Below, in pieces: positions 1-8,816 of a DNA stretch of 64,000 nucleotides. Made by a program: the position numbers and the translations under genes. Position 1 is the first letter of the stretch; every line of letters begins with the position of its first letter. This stretch comes from Kribbella monticola (lineage in GTDB: Bacteria; Actinomycetota; Actinomycetes; Propionibacteriales; Kribbellaceae), in the NCBI RefSeq assembly GCF_003261635.1, contig NZ_QFXK01000034.1, positions 124,001 to 188,000 of the forward strand, written 5' to 3'. The notes below the pieces were generated by a model that saw only the letters and a program-made list of their open reading frames with translations, ran no database searches and was not told where the DNA came from.

Positions 1-37
1 CACCCAGACCCAGCCCGGCTGACCCAACGAGCCGCTC

Positions 38-80
38 GACGACCGAGCTATCGGACGACCGAGCCGCTTGACGACCGAGC
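38..80. repeat. 16-bp tandem repeat, three copies
   Basis: The 11-mer GACGACCGAGC recurs at 38, 54 and 70, an exact 16-bp period with slightly diverged spacers. The last copy runs into the left arm of the terminator at 74-120. It is noncoding as far as can be seen. Confidence 0.7.
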
Positions 81-120
81 CAGCTGCGCCCTGGGGGTTG
101 CAGCCGGCTCGGTTCTCTTT
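74..120 (+). terminator. Rho-independent terminator of a gene left of the window
   Basis: ACCGAGCC-A-GCTGC (74-87) pairs with GCAGC-C-GGCTCGGT (100-113) across a 12-nt loop, and TCTCTTT follows. The polarity (T-rich tail on the + strand) indicates it ends a + strand transcript entering from the left edge. The whole 1-228 stretch otherwise shows no convincing gene. Confidence 0.8.
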
Positions 121-228
121 AGGTGGAGTGGGCGCGGATGACCCTGGCGTTTGTTCCGTTCTCGACCACGGATGGCACGCCCGGTCCAGCACCCGTCACC
201 GGGAATCACGTCATCACGGAGGAGCCAC

Positions 229-867
229 ATGCCCGACTTCGAGGCGTCCATCACCGTCGACGCAACCCCGGCTGACCTCTACGCCCTGATCAGCGACCTT
301 CCGCGCATGGGCGAATGGAGCACCGAATGCACCCGCGTCACCTGGCTCCGCAGTACGACGTACGCCGTACCAGGAGCACGTTTCATCGGGCACAACCGAG
401 CAGGGGCGATCCGCTGGTTCCCACAGGGCGTGGTGGTCGATGCGGACCCCGGCCGGCGCTTCTCGTTCCGGATCCATTTCGGGCCGATCCAGGTCGCCTC
501 CTGGAGCTACGACCTCACCGCCACCCCCACCGGCTGCCAGGTCACCGAATCCTGGACCGACCACCGTCCAGCCGCCCTGCACCGCCCCCTCGCCCTCATC
601 TTCGGCAACCGCCGCGACCGGAACACCGCCGGCATCCACCACACCCTCAAGTCCCTCAAGACAGCCGCCGAATCCCCACCGCCCACTAGCCCAGCCGTTG
701 TCAGCACCCGCCCCGGCATCCTCACCGCAGATGCTGCGGAGACCGAGGTGGCGGTTCCGGGGTTGCAGGGTTCTGTCAGGTTGGTCGTCGGCGGGGCTGT
801 AGAGTGGGGGCGTAGGCAGGCGTCGGTACCGTTGCTCGGTTTGGTGCTGACCAGGGCTTCTTGCTAG
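229..867 (+). CDS. SRPBCC / polyketide cyclase-dehydrase family protein
   Basis: A 212-residue protein whose first ~145 residues fit the START-like SRPBCC fold: an N-terminal strand MPDFEASITVDATPADLY, a DLPRMGEW segment typical of the family, and a long C-terminal helix around residues 120-145. These proteins bind hydrophobic ligands in a cavity; the ligand is unknown here. The ATG at 229 was chosen because GGAGGAG (218-224) lies just upstream; an in-frame ATG at 151 has no ribosome site. Residues ~150-212 are low-complexity and unlike the family, so the reading frame simply runs on to a stop near the rpsT leader. It stands alone on the + strand. Confidence 0.75.
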   Translation: MPDFEASITVDATPADLYALISDLPRMGEWSTECTRVTWLRSTTYAVPGARFIGHNRAGAIRWFPQGVVVDADPGRRFSFRIHFGPIQVASWSYDLTATPTGCQVTESWTDHRPAALHRPLALIFGNRRDRNTAGIHHTLKSLKTAAESPPPTSPAVVSTRPGILTADAAETEVAVPGLQGSVRLVVGGAVEWGRRQASVPLLGLVLTRASC

Positions 868-958
868 TCTGTCTCTTCGCGCGTGTGCGTTGGTACTCGC
901 CCGTGCACGCACCACCTTTCCTGTATTGACCGCAAACTCCTGATCGAGGCTCTGCTCC

Positions 959-1219
959 GTGGCGAACATCAAGTCCCAGATCAAGCGCAACCGCCAGAAC
1001 GAGGCTGCGCGGCTTCGCAACAAGTCTGTGAAGTCGACCCTCAAGACGGCAGTTCGCCGCTTCCGTGAGGCCGCCGACGCCGGCGACGCCGCGAAGGCGC
1101 AGGAGAACGCCCGCGTGGCTGCCCGCCTGCTCGACAAGGCCGCCAGCAAGGGCGTCATCCACGCCAACCAGGCTGCCAACCGGAAGTCGTCCATCTTCAA
1201 GAAGGCCGCTTCACTCTGA
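959..1219 (+). CDS. rpsT: 30S ribosomal protein S20
   Basis: An 86-residue basic helical protein starting MANIKSQIKRNRQNEAARLR, the standard bacterial S20 sequence that binds 16S rRNA early in 30S assembly. The start is GTG at 959 with GAGG at 946-949. It is monocistronic, followed 11 bp after its stop by a strong terminator (1231-1269). S20 next to holA, comEC and comEA is conserved in actinobacteria; here rpsT is convergent with holA. Confidence 0.97.
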   Translation: MANIKSQIKRNRQNEAARLRNKSVKSTLKTAVRRFREAADAGDAAKAQENARVAARLLDKAASKGVIHANQAANRKSSIFKKAASL

Positions 1220-1230
1220 TCGCGCCCTGA

Positions 1231-1269
1231 CGATCGGCCCATCCCCACCGGACCGGGCCGATCGTTTTT
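1231..1269 (+). terminator. rpsT terminator
   Basis: CGATCGGCCC (1231-1240) pairs perfectly with GGGCCGATCG (1255-1264), a 10-bp GC-rich stem with a 14-nt loop, followed immediately by TTTTT. This is a textbook intrinsic terminator for the rpsT transcript. Confidence 0.95.
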
Positions 1270-1339
1270 GCGTTCCCAAAACCCACCGCTCCCCTCCCCT
1301 GAGCCGCCCCACCGCGCTCCCCTCAGGCACCCGAGTTCA

Positions 1340-1800
1340 AGCGCCCAGGCACCCCACTCGCGTGCCCGACCTCTGCGCTGTTTGCCGGAGCACCACCGCA
1401 AGACCGTGCGCCCTCAGCTCCGCCGCCTGGCCGGTGCACCACGGCGAGTCCGATCGCCCTCAGCTCGACGCCTCACGTGCCCAGGCTCTACGCAGTTCGT
1501 CGGTGCACCACCGCGAGACCGTGCGACCTCAGCCCCGCACCCTCGCAGGCCGAGCTCCACGCAATTCGTCGTCGCACACCGCGAGACCGTGCGCCATCAG
1601 CTCGGCACCTCACAGGGCGAGCTCCACGCAGTTTGTCGGTGCGCCACCGCAACCGTTCGCCGTCAGCGCCGCGGCTTGGCGGGAGCACCACCGCAAGAAC
1701 GTGCGCCCTCAGCTCCACGCCTCACGTGCGCGAGTTCTACGCCAGTTGTTCGATGCATCGCCGCGAGATCTGCGTGACTTGGCGGCGGCCTCGCGAGGAC
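1340..1800. repeat. Degenerate tandem array between rpsT and holA
   Basis: Seven degenerate copies of a module resembling ACCACCGCGAGACCGTGCGC followed by CCTCAGCTC, with the CCGCRAG core at about 1396, 1442, 1511, 1579, 1647, 1691 and 1761. Spacings are 46, 69, 68, 68, 44 and 70 bp, so short (~45) and long (~69) units mix, roughly two and three times a ~23-bp quantum. Long units carry an extra block like CTCCACGCAGTTCGTCGGTG. The 1270-1928 interval contains no supported gene; open frames across it are by-products of the repeat. Confidence 0.75.
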
Positions 1801-1928
1801 ATCGGAATGATCGCGGCAGCGGCTACGTCGAGTGGAGCAGTAGCTGGGCGTGCGCCGGGGGGCGCAGCGGCATACGTAGTACGAGGTCGCTCGGTGTTTC
1901 CCTGTGGGGCTCTTGAGCGTGTGGAGCC

Positions 1929-2912
1929 TTAGCGGCGGCCGTGGGCGCGGCTTACGGTGATGACCATGCGCTCGAGTGCGTAGCCTGCGTCGCCGGAGGC
2001 GCCTTTGACGTCGGCGTCTGCTTGGGCGACGGCCTTGATCGCCGTCGCCAGACCGCCGGCGGTCCAGCCACGTGCCTGTTGCTTGAGGGTCTTCAACTTC
2101 CACGGCGGTACGCCGACCTCGCGCGCCAGATCCGCTTCGCGCAGACCGCTCGGCGCACTCGTGTACTTCGCCAGCCCTCGCAGCCCGCCCGCCATCGCAC
2201 TCGTCACGAGGACAGCCGCGACTCCGCAGTCCAATGCCCAGCGCAACTGCTCGAGCGCCGGCTCCGTCCGCCCGGCGATCGCGGCGTCGGCCACGGCGAA
2301 GCTGGTCACCTCGGCGCGCCCACCGAAGTACTGACCGATGAGCTCCTGGTTGACGGGCTGACCATCCGAGTCCGACACCAGCTGCGAGCAAGCACCGGCG
2401 AGCGCCCGCAGATCATGCCCGACAGCATCGACCAGCGCAGTCGCCGCCCGCTCGTCGATACTTCCGCCCAGCAGGCGAACCTCACCGAGCACGAACTGCG
2501 GCAACTCCCAAGTCTTCGGCGCCGTCGCGACCACCTCGTTGACCGAAGCCTTCCGCAACTTGTCGAGAACGGCCTTGCCCTTCTGCCCACCGGAGTGCAC
2601 CAGCACCACCAGTACGTCGTCCGCCGGGGCACCGGCGTACTCCAGTAGGTGCGGCACCATCTCGGCCGGCAGATTCTCCAGCGCTCGCAGCACCAGCACT
2701 CGCTCGGTCGCGAACAGCGAAGGACCAGTCAGCTCGGCAAACACCCCGACATCGAGATCCGCCGCCACGACCTCGGTCACCTCGACCTCGGCACCCCCTT
2801 TCGAGACCGCCGCGATCGCAGACCGCACCGCGCGGTCGGCCAAGAACGTCTCGGCCCCCGTCACCAGCAGGACATCCCCAAGCTTGGGCGCAGAATTCTT
2901 TCGAGCTGCCAT
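1929..2912 (-). CDS. holA: DNA polymerase III delta subunit
   Basis: A 327-residue clamp-loader subunit. The N-terminal domain carries the VLLVTGAETFLADRAV segment, the degenerate P-loop region of HolA. The middle contains LLEYAGAPADDVLVVLVHSG, and the C-terminal collar contains VPPWKLKTLKQQARGW, typical of the family. Delta opens the beta sliding clamp at replication forks. It lies downstream of comEC (133-bp gap) on the same strand, the usual actinobacterial comEA-comEC-holA order. The ATG start gives a normal length. Confidence 0.95.
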   Translation of the reverse strand: MAARKNSAPKLGDVLLVTGAETFLADRAVRSAIAAVSKGGAEVEVTEVVAADLDVGVFAELTGPSLFATERVLVLRALENLPAEMVPHLLEYAGAPADDVLVVLVHSGGQKGKAVLDKLRKASVNEVVATAPKTWELPQFVLGEVRLLGGSIDERAATALVDAVGHDLRALAGACSQLVSDSDGQPVNQELIGQYFGGRAEVTSFAVADAAIAGRTEPALEQLRWALDCGVAAVLVTSAMAGGLRGLAKYTSAPSGLREADLAREVGVPPWKLKTLKQQARGWTAGGLATAIKAVAQADADVKGASGDAGYALERMVITVSRAHGRR

Positions 2913-2960
2913 AACCCCGCCAGCATCCCACGCCCCACCGACAACCCACGAACCCCCGCC

Positions 2961-2989
2961 GCCGATGCCGATTCCGATGCCGATGCCCG
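2961..2989. repeat. CCGATG hexamer microrepeat
   Basis: Four near-perfect copies of CCGATG (one CCGATT variant) lie in the holA-comEC gap. It is a small slippage-prone repeat with no evident coding role. Confidence 0.6.
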
Positions 2990-3045
2990 CGACGCCGCGG
3001 ATGTTGAAGCGGTCGCCTTCTGGGAGATTGAGGACCGGGGTTCGG

Positions 3046-5781
3046 TCAGTGGGTGGAGCTGGTTGAAAGGGACAGGCCGTGGGAAGTGGTGAGGACTGCT
3101 AGGGAGCCTTGGGTGTCGGTGCGGGCGGTGGTCATGCCGGCGTGGGTGAGGAGGTCGAGAGTGCGCGGGGCGGGGTGACCGTAGTCGTTGTCGATGCCGG
3201 CGGAGATCAGGGCGAGTTTGGCGCCGGTTGACTGGATGAAGGTTGGGTCCTGTTGGGCCGAACCGTGGTGCGGGACCTTGAGGACGTCGGCTCGGAGGTC
3301 GACTCCCGTTGCGACGACTGCTCGTTGGGATTCTGGTTCCAGATCGCCGGTGAGGAAGAGTCGCAGGCCGGACGCCTCGACCATCATGGCGATACTCGCG
3401 TTGTTCTCCGGTGAACCTTCGTCGGTAGGAGTCGCAGAGGATCGGCCTGGTTGCGGCAAGGCGGGGACTCGGGCTGGCCAGAGCGTGGTCCAGCTGACTG
3501 GCCCGATCGTGCGTCGTTCATGAAACGCCACCGTCCGCAGCGGTATCCGGTGCAACTCAGCCAACTCGACGACGCGCCTGTACTCGGCCGCTGGCGAGAA
3601 GTAGGGCGTCACCTCGATCTCATCGACCTGCCTGTCGCGCAGTACGCCAGCCAGGCCGCCGACGTGGTCTGCATGGAAGTGGGTGAAGACGAGCACCGGC
3701 ACGCGAGTCACTTGGAGCTCTCGCAGGCAGCGGTCCATCGCCGCAGGGTCCGGGCCCGTATCCACCACAACTGCGACGCCGCCACCAACTCGCAGTACTA
3801 GTCCGTCGCCTTGACCCACATCGCAAGCCACGAGCAGCCAGCCGTTTGGCGGCCACGTCAGCGAACCGACGGGACGTAGTACGAGTACGGCGACCAGTAC
3901 TACGGCGAGCACGACAGCGATCGGCTTTGCCAGGATGCGGTGGAGGCCGACGATCAGGGCGAGGCAGAGCAGAGTGAGTACGCCGACGCCGATGACTGTG
4001 GCGGGCCAAGCGCTTGCAGCGCCGGGGAGACTCGCGCCTTGCTGGGCGACGACGATGATCCAGCGAGCCGGCCAGCTCGCGAGCCAGCCGGTCAGGCGAG
4101 CCAGATCCGCGCTGAGCAAGGCGATACCGGCCGTACCGAATCCGATGATCGTGGCTGGGCCGACTGCTGGGCCGGCGAGGAGGTTCGCCGCTACCGCGAT
4201 CAGTGAGACCTGGCCTGACAACCAGGCGACCACTGGAGTGCAGGCGATTTGTGCGGCGAGAGGGCAGGCGACTGCTTCGGCCAGGCGCAGCGGCATCCAC
4301 TTGGCGAGCGCGTCACGCCAATCCGGGCCGAGCAGAACGATGCCGGCGGTCGCTAGTGCCGAGAGCGCGAATCCGGCAGATCTTGCCAGCGAGGTGTCGA
4401 GCAGCAGCAAGGTGAGGATGGCGACCGACAAGGTTCGCACCGCTCGTCGGCTGCCTCCGTTGCCCGTCATCGCTGCCAGGGCGACGAGTCCCATCATGGC
4501 CGCGCGCAGGACGCTTGGTTGCGGGCGAGCGAGGATGACGAACACGACGACCATCGCGAGGCCGACGACGTTCAAGCCGCGGGCGCGGATGCCGAGCAGC
4601 CTGGCCAACGGTAGGACGAACGCGAGGAGCAAGGTCAGGTTCGTTCCTGAGACGGCTGACAAGTGGGTCAAGCCGGTGACTTTGAAGTCGTCGGACAGGT
4701 CGGCGGGGAGGCCCGATTCGTCGCCCATCACCAGGGCGGGGATCAGGCCGCGGACGGCCTCCGGTTGATCGGAGACCGCTTGGCGCAGTCCGCCTCGCAC
4801 TCGTTCAGCGGCTCTCAGCCACCAGGCTGGTTCGTCGAGAATCTTCGGGGCAGCGCGCGCCGACAGCATTGCGGCGACATCGGAACCGGACTCGACCGGC
4901 GCCAACCTGCCACCGGCTTCGAGGTGTTGGCCGAAGCGGACCTCCTTCCATCGAACCGGGCCGACGACCAGCACCGGCGTACGCACTCGGGTGGTCTGTC
5001 CTCTGCCGGTCACCTCCTCGATCGTTGCTCTGACGACGACGTACGGCGGTCGCCGTTTGCTGGTGCTGGTTCGTACGGCGGGGTCGCCGTCGATCTTCAA
5101 GCGCACCTTCACCGCGGCTTCGGTGGATGCAAGTTCACGCACCGGGCCGGCGCGGAGGCTCTGCACTTGCAGAGCGGACGCGAATGCCATGCCCGCGACG
5201 ACGACGATCACGCCAGCTGTTGTCACGACCTTCGGGTTGCGACGGAATCGAAGGAACAACCCGAAGCCAAGCAGGAGCGCGATTACACCGGTCACAACCC
5301 CAGCAGCCGGCCGCTGACCGACCAGAATCACAGCCGTCAGCCACCCACCTGCCGCCGGACCCAGCAACCGCACATCCAGCAATCCCTCCCCTAAAGAGTC
5401 AGACGGTGAGAGGGCGGACTCGCTTGCTGCATCGGTCGGAGGAGAGAAAATGGTGCCGGGGGCAACGTCGTCCGATGGGAGCCCGCCGAGCGCGTCCTCG
5501 GGTGACCCGGAAAGGAAACCCTGCTCCGAGGTGGAATCGCCGAAGGTCGACCCGCCGGAACTCGGTAGGCCAGGCCTCGACCTGCCGGAGGTCGGTCGGC
5601 CGACGGTCGGTCCGGCGCCGGTCGGTCCGGCGGATTCAAGTTCGCCGCTAGTCGCCCTGGCGGAGGTCGGATCGCCGGAAGCTGACCCGACGGAAGTCGG
5701 CCCGATGGGGTTCGAGTCGCGGGACTTCGAGTCGGCGGGGGTGGGCTCGGGCGAGGATGTGGGGTTGCTAGACGTGGACAT
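3046..5781 (-). CDS. comEC: ComEC/Rec2 DNA-uptake channel
   Basis: A 911-residue polytopic membrane protein. Residues ~1-130 are Ser/Thr/Pro/Gly-rich low complexity. Next come a short TM region and a DUF4131 segment (to ~300), then the Competence domain with LTHLSAVSGTNLT (~370-382) and about eight TM helices. A C-terminal metallo-beta-lactamase domain has HFHADHVGG (~696-704) and KVPHHGS. In competent bacteria ComEC passes single-stranded DNA across the membrane, and the lactamase-like domain is thought to act on DNA. It sits 12 nt or so from comEA's end on the same strand. The N-terminal extension is much longer than usual for the family; a downstream start near residue 125 is possible. Confidence 0.93.
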   Translation of the reverse strand: MSTSSNPTSSPEPTPADSKSRDSNPIGPTSVGSASGDPTSARATSGELESAGPTGAGPTVGRPTSGRSRPGLPSSGGSTFGDSTSEQGFLSGSPEDALGGLPSDDVAPGTIFSPPTDAASESALSPSDSLGEGLLDVRLLGPAAGGWLTAVILVGQRPAAGVVTGVIALLLGFGLFLRFRRNPKVVTTAGVIVVVAGMAFASALQVQSLRAGPVRELASTEAAVKVRLKIDGDPAVRTSTSKRRPPYVVVRATIEEVTGRGQTTRVRTPVLVVGPVRWKEVRFGQHLEAGGRLAPVESGSDVAAMLSARAAPKILDEPAWWLRAAERVRGGLRQAVSDQPEAVRGLIPALVMGDESGLPADLSDDFKVTGLTHLSAVSGTNLTLLLAFVLPLARLLGIRARGLNVVGLAMVVVFVILARPQPSVLRAAMMGLVALAAMTGNGGSRRAVRTLSVAILTLLLLDTSLARSAGFALSALATAGIVLLGPDWRDALAKWMPLRLAEAVACPLAAQIACTPVVAWLSGQVSLIAVAANLLAGPAVGPATIIGFGTAGIALLSADLARLTGWLASWPARWIIVVAQQGASLPGAASAWPATVIGVGVLTLLCLALIVGLHRILAKPIAVVLAVVLVAVLVLRPVGSLTWPPNGWLLVACDVGQGDGLVLRVGGGVAVVVDTGPDPAAMDRCLRELQVTRVPVLVFTHFHADHVGGLAGVLRDRQVDEIEVTPYFSPAAEYRRVVELAELHRIPLRTVAFHERRTIGPVSWTTLWPARVPALPQPGRSSATPTDEGSPENNASIAMMVEASGLRLFLTGDLEPESQRAVVATGVDLRADVLKVPHHGSAQQDPTFIQSTGAKLALISAGIDNDYGHPAPRTLDLLTHAGMTTARTDTQGSLAVLTTSHGLSLSTSSTH

Positions 5782-6613
5782 GGGGTTTTAGGGATTCGAA
5801 CTTTTTTTCGCCTACGCCGGTTACCTCTTGGAGTTCGTCGATGGTGGTGAAGTGGCCGTGTTCGGTTCGCCAGTCGAGGATTCGCTGGGCTAGGACTGGG
5901 CCGACGCCCGGGAGGGATTCCAGGTCGGCGAGGGTGGCCTTATTGAGATCCACCGGCGTCGACGTGGGGTTGGCGGGCGATGTGCCTCCGGGGCCAGGAG
6001 TGGCGGCAGGGGGTGGTGGGGCGCCGGGGATGCCGACGAGGATTTGTTCGCCGTCGGAGACCTGGCGGGCGAGGTTGAGGCTGGTCAGGTCTACGCCGGG
6101 CAGGGCTCCGCCGGCGAGCAGGAGTACGTCGGCTACTCGCGAGCCTGGAGCGGCGCGGACCAAGCCCGGGCGGCGGACCTTTCCAGCTACGTCGACGACG
6201 ACTTCCTGTGATGCCGGTGAGGTGCCGGGTGAGCCGGAGGTCGAGGGTTGTGGGATGGCTGAGGTCGAGGTCGACGGTTGGGCGACGGGTGATCCGCCGA
6301 TGGCCGACGGCGGTGAGGGGTGGGCATCGGGGATGACCTCGGGTCGGCTGTGGAAGACCGACCAGGCAGCCCACGCCAGGCCGAGCACCAGGATGACGGT
6401 GAGCACCGCGATGTGTCGCGGGGCCAGTGTCCAGTTGCTTGCGCGGAGTCGTTCGGGAACCGCTGTTTCGGGTATCCATCCACCTCGCACCTCCTCATCA
6501 CTCCCCAGTTGTTCGTCGCGTCGCACCGCTCCTGCCGCAGCCGCGTGCAGCCGGGCGAGCGCGCGGAGGCGCCCGTCCGGATCGGGCGCTGGGGTTCGGC
6601 GTCTGACCTTCAC
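5768..6613 (-). CDS. comEA: ComEA-like helix-hairpin-helix DNA-binding protein
   Basis: About 281 residues. The order is a short basic cytoplasmic N-terminus, one TM helix (~68-86), a Pro/Ser/Thr linker, an SLBB domain (~137-195; VDVAGKVRRPGLVR) and two HhH motifs at the C-terminus (~219-280; LNKATLADLESLPGVGPVLA). ComEA is the surface receptor that hands double-stranded DNA to ComEC. The 3' end overlaps the start of comEC by 14 bp, implying coupling. The start is uncertain: GTG at 6613 is taken because upstream residues look noncoding, though the frame stays open back into degV; a TTG at 6661 is another option. Confidence 0.88.
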   Translation of the reverse strand: MKVRRRTPAPDPDGRLRALARLHAAAAGAVRRDEQLGSDEEVRGGWIPETAVPERLRASNWTLAPRHIAVLTVILVLGLAWAAWSVFHSRPEVIPDAHPSPPSAIGGSPVAQPSTSTSAIPQPSTSGSPGTSPASQEVVVDVAGKVRRPGLVRAAPGSRVADVLLLAGGALPGVDLTSLNLARQVSDGEQILVGIPGAPPPPAATPGPGGTSPANPTSTPVDLNKATLADLESLPGVGPVLAQRILDWRTEHGHFTTIDELQEVTGVGEKKFESLKPHVHV

Positions 6614-6810
6614 GCCAGAGAAGGTACGAGCGTTGGAGCCGCCGGTCAGAAGAACTTCCAAGCCTGTGGAAACCGCCGATGAAGAGCAGCGGGCTGGCAG
6701 GGCATCGGCGCGGGGTGCAGCGGGGCGCGAGGCCGGGTGCGGGGCGCAGCGGGCGCGCGGGTTGGGTGAGGGGCGTTGCGGAGGGTTGGCTGCGGTTGGT
6801 CGAGGTGGGG
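6614..6810. other. degV-comEA gap, G-rich
   Basis: A ~200-bp gap dominated by related G-rich strings such as GCGGGGTGCAGCGGGGCGCG and GCGGGGCGCAGCGGGCGCGC. No gene is supported; the comEA frame stays open across it only because of base composition. Confidence 0.5.
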
Positions 6811-7653
6811 CTAGTGCGGGGCTACTACTACGGCGAGCATGCCGGGGCCTACGTGGGCGCCTATTACGGCGCCTACTTCGCGGAGGACGATCTCGTCGGC
6901 TTGGGGGAGGCGCTCGGCGAGGCCGTCGGCGAGGGTTTGGGCCTTGTCGAGGTTGGCGAGGTGGTGGACCGCGAGCTGGACCGGGCCGTCGCCGGCGCGC
7001 TGGACGGCGATGTCGGCGAGGCGGGCGATCGCGCGACTCGACGTACGGACCTTTTCGAGGGGGACGATCCGACCGCCGCTGATCGTGAGGAGCGGCTTGA
7101 CGGCGAGCGCCGTACCGAGCAGGGCCTGGGCGGCGCCGATCCGGCCGCCCCGGCGCAAGTACTCGAGGGTGTCGACGTAGAAGTACGACGATACGGCCGA
7201 CATTCGAGCCCGGGCGGCCGCTTCGACGCCGGCTTGATCGGCGCCTGCGGCAGCGGCCGCGGCAGCCGCGAGCACCGGGAATCCGAGTCCCATCCCGAGG
7301 GAGCGCGAGTCGACGACCCGGACCGGGATCGGCGACTCCTTCGCTCCGATCATCGCCGCCTCGAACGTGCCGGACATATCGCCGGACAGATGGATCGAGA
7401 CGATCGACTCCGCACCCGCCGCGGCACACGACGCATAGGTGTCAGCGAACGACTGCGGAGCCGGCCGGCTGGTCGAGACGGGCGTGAACGTCTTCAGCGC
7501 CTCCGCGACGGCGTCCGCGCTGGTGGCGCCGTCGTCGTACGACGTGCCGCCGATCACCACCTGCAGCGGTACGACGGTCAGCGGGAGCCGGAGCACCTCG
7601 TGCGCCGACAGACCCGCGGTGGAGTCGGTGACGACGTGCACGCGGGCGGACAT
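6811..7653 (-). CDS. DegV family fatty-acid-binding protein
   Basis: A 280-residue protein with the DegV signature: VHVVTDSTAGLSAHEV at the N-terminus, a central IHLSGDMSGTFEAA loop and YVDTLEYLRRGGRIG around residue 160-175. DegV/FakB proteins hold an acyl chain for a fatty-acid kinase partner; no FakA-like gene is in this window, so the role is by family only. It precedes comEA and comEC on the same strand, an arrangement conserved in actinobacteria, and may share their transcript. Confidence 0.92.
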   Translation of the reverse strand: MSARVHVVTDSTAGLSAHEVLRLPLTVVPLQVVIGGTSYDDGATSADAVAEALKTFTPVSTSRPAPQSFADTYASCAAAGAESIVSIHLSGDMSGTFEAAMIGAKESPIPVRVVDSRSLGMGLGFPVLAAAAAAAAGADQAGVEAAARARMSAVSSYFYVDTLEYLRRGGRIGAAQALLGTALAVKPLLTISGGRIVPLEKVRTSSRAIARLADIAVQRAGDGPVQLAVHHLANLDKAQTLADGLAERLPQADEIVLREVGAVIGAHVGPGMLAVVVAPH

Positions 7654-7706
7654 GCAGCGAGGTTACCGGAGAGTTTTCGTCGGCGCCTCGTGTCAGACTC
7701 CGAAGC

Positions 7707-8228
7707 ATGTTGGACAGCCCCGAGGAAATCGCCGCGCTGCAGCGGCTACTGGATGCGGCTTACGAGGGCTCGACCGAGCATCTCCGCAACATCATCACCG
7801 ACCCGCGCCATCTCGACGCACAGAATCTGGTCGACGTACTGACCGGCATGTGCACGCTCAACCTCGCCACCGTGACGGCCCACAACGAGCCCCGGATCAG
7901 TGCCGTCGACGGGCACTTCCTGCATACCCGATGGGTCTTCACGACCTCCGGTACTGCGGCGAAGGCGCGCCACCTGCGAGCCAGACCGGCCGCCAGCATC
8001 TCGTACGTCGATGGTGAGCGGATCGGCGTGTTCAGCCACGGCCAGGTGGAGTTCCTCACCACCGAGGACCCCGACTTCGGCGAGATCGAGGCGCATCTGA
8101 CCAAGCACTACGGGAGCTCACCGAGCAGCTGGGGTCCCGAGATCGTCTACTGCCGACTGCAACCCACCTGGATGGTCGGTTACGCCTTCGACAAGGCCGC
8201 GCTGCTCGACGAGAAGACGGCGCGGTGA
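7707..8228 (+). CDS. Pyridoxamine 5'-phosphate oxidase-like flavin/F420 split-barrel protein
   Basis: A 173-residue protein. Residues ~45-135 resemble the PNPOx-like split barrel (LNLATVTAHNEPRISAVDGH then VFTTSGTAAKARHLRARP), which binds FMN, F420 or haem. Actinobacterial members are often F420-dependent reductases, but the cofactor cannot be read here. Divergent from degV with a 53-bp gap, so both promoters lie there. Its stop lies within a large hairpin (8224-8265). Confidence 0.82.
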   Translation: MLDSPEEIAALQRLLDAAYEGSTEHLRNIITDPRHLDAQNLVDVLTGMCTLNLATVTAHNEPRISAVDGHFLHTRWVFTTSGTAAKARHLRARPAASISYVDGERIGVFSHGQVEFLTTEDPDFGEIEAHLTKHYGSSPSSWGPEIVYCRLQPTWMVGYAFDKAALLDEKTAR

Positions 8229-8265
8229 GGCGGAGGCCAACCCCTCCGCTGGCCTCCACCTCACC
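8224..8265 (+). terminator. Terminator-like hairpin over the PPOX stop codon
   Basis: GGTGAGG (8224-8230) pairs with CCTCACC (8259-8265), and AGGCCA (8234-8239) pairs with TGGCCT (8250-8255). The stem includes the TGA stop. There is no T-run, as is common in GC-rich actinobacteria. Confidence 0.55.
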
Positions 8266-8816
8266 GATAGAGCTGGCTCCCCCTCGGTGTCAGCTCTGCA
8301 ACGCCTGGTACCGGCTGTGCGGCGAACCGTCCCCTGTGCGGTTCACCGCGATCGCCCCGGGAGACCCCAGCGGCCGACCCACCGGTGGGTGACCAAACCC
8401 ACCGGCTTTCCCGTATCGGCCGGGTCGGCACTCGTCCCCTGTGTCGTGTGCCTGACCACTGCTGGGATCTCACCCCGGGTCCGGTGCCCTGACGGCGCAC
8501 GGCACCCGGTTTGTCGTAGGACAGGCCCGCACGCTGCAGCACTCCGGAGTGCTCGGCAACCGGTCGGCGCCCCCACCGTCCGGCAGTCGGCTGTACTCCG
8601 CGTCGCCTGCTCCAGGTGCTCGAGCCGTACCGGCAGTCCGGTGGACTGTGCTTGCCTCGTCACAGCCACCACCCCGTTTCTCCGCCGTCAGCCCGAACCC
8701 GGTCTCGGATCTCTGTCTCGTGGACCCTGTCCTACGGCTGTAATTCTTGTGTCGGGCCGCATGTCAGGACGAGGCAGAAGTACCGGCAGTTCTCCGGCAG
8801 CTTGGCCGGATCCGCG
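8266..8816. other. Gene-free stretch rich in inverted repeats
   Basis: About 550 bp between two convergent genes with no supportable gene. It contains several dyads: GCGG-C-GAACCG / CGGTTC-A-CCGC (8319-8349), the 12-bp palindrome CCCACCGGTGGG (about 8379-8390) and CCGGTGCC / GGCACCCGG (8481-8509). It could be a decayed gene or an untranslated structured RNA; nothing decides this. Confidence 0.5.

Noticed and set aside
214..1401. Long minus-strand open frame across the SRPBCC and rpsT genes
   Set aside because: It covers rpsT on the opposite strand, has no conserved sequence and follows GC bias of the codons.
1340..1800. CRISPR array
   Set aside because: The repeats are degenerate, the spacing alternates (about 45 or 69 bp) and spacers are themselves similar. 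No cas genes are nearby.
6614..7429. N-terminal extension of ComEA into degV
   Set aside because: The extra residues are Arg/Pro-rich and overlap degV in another frame; no ribosome site; DegV is a clear gene.
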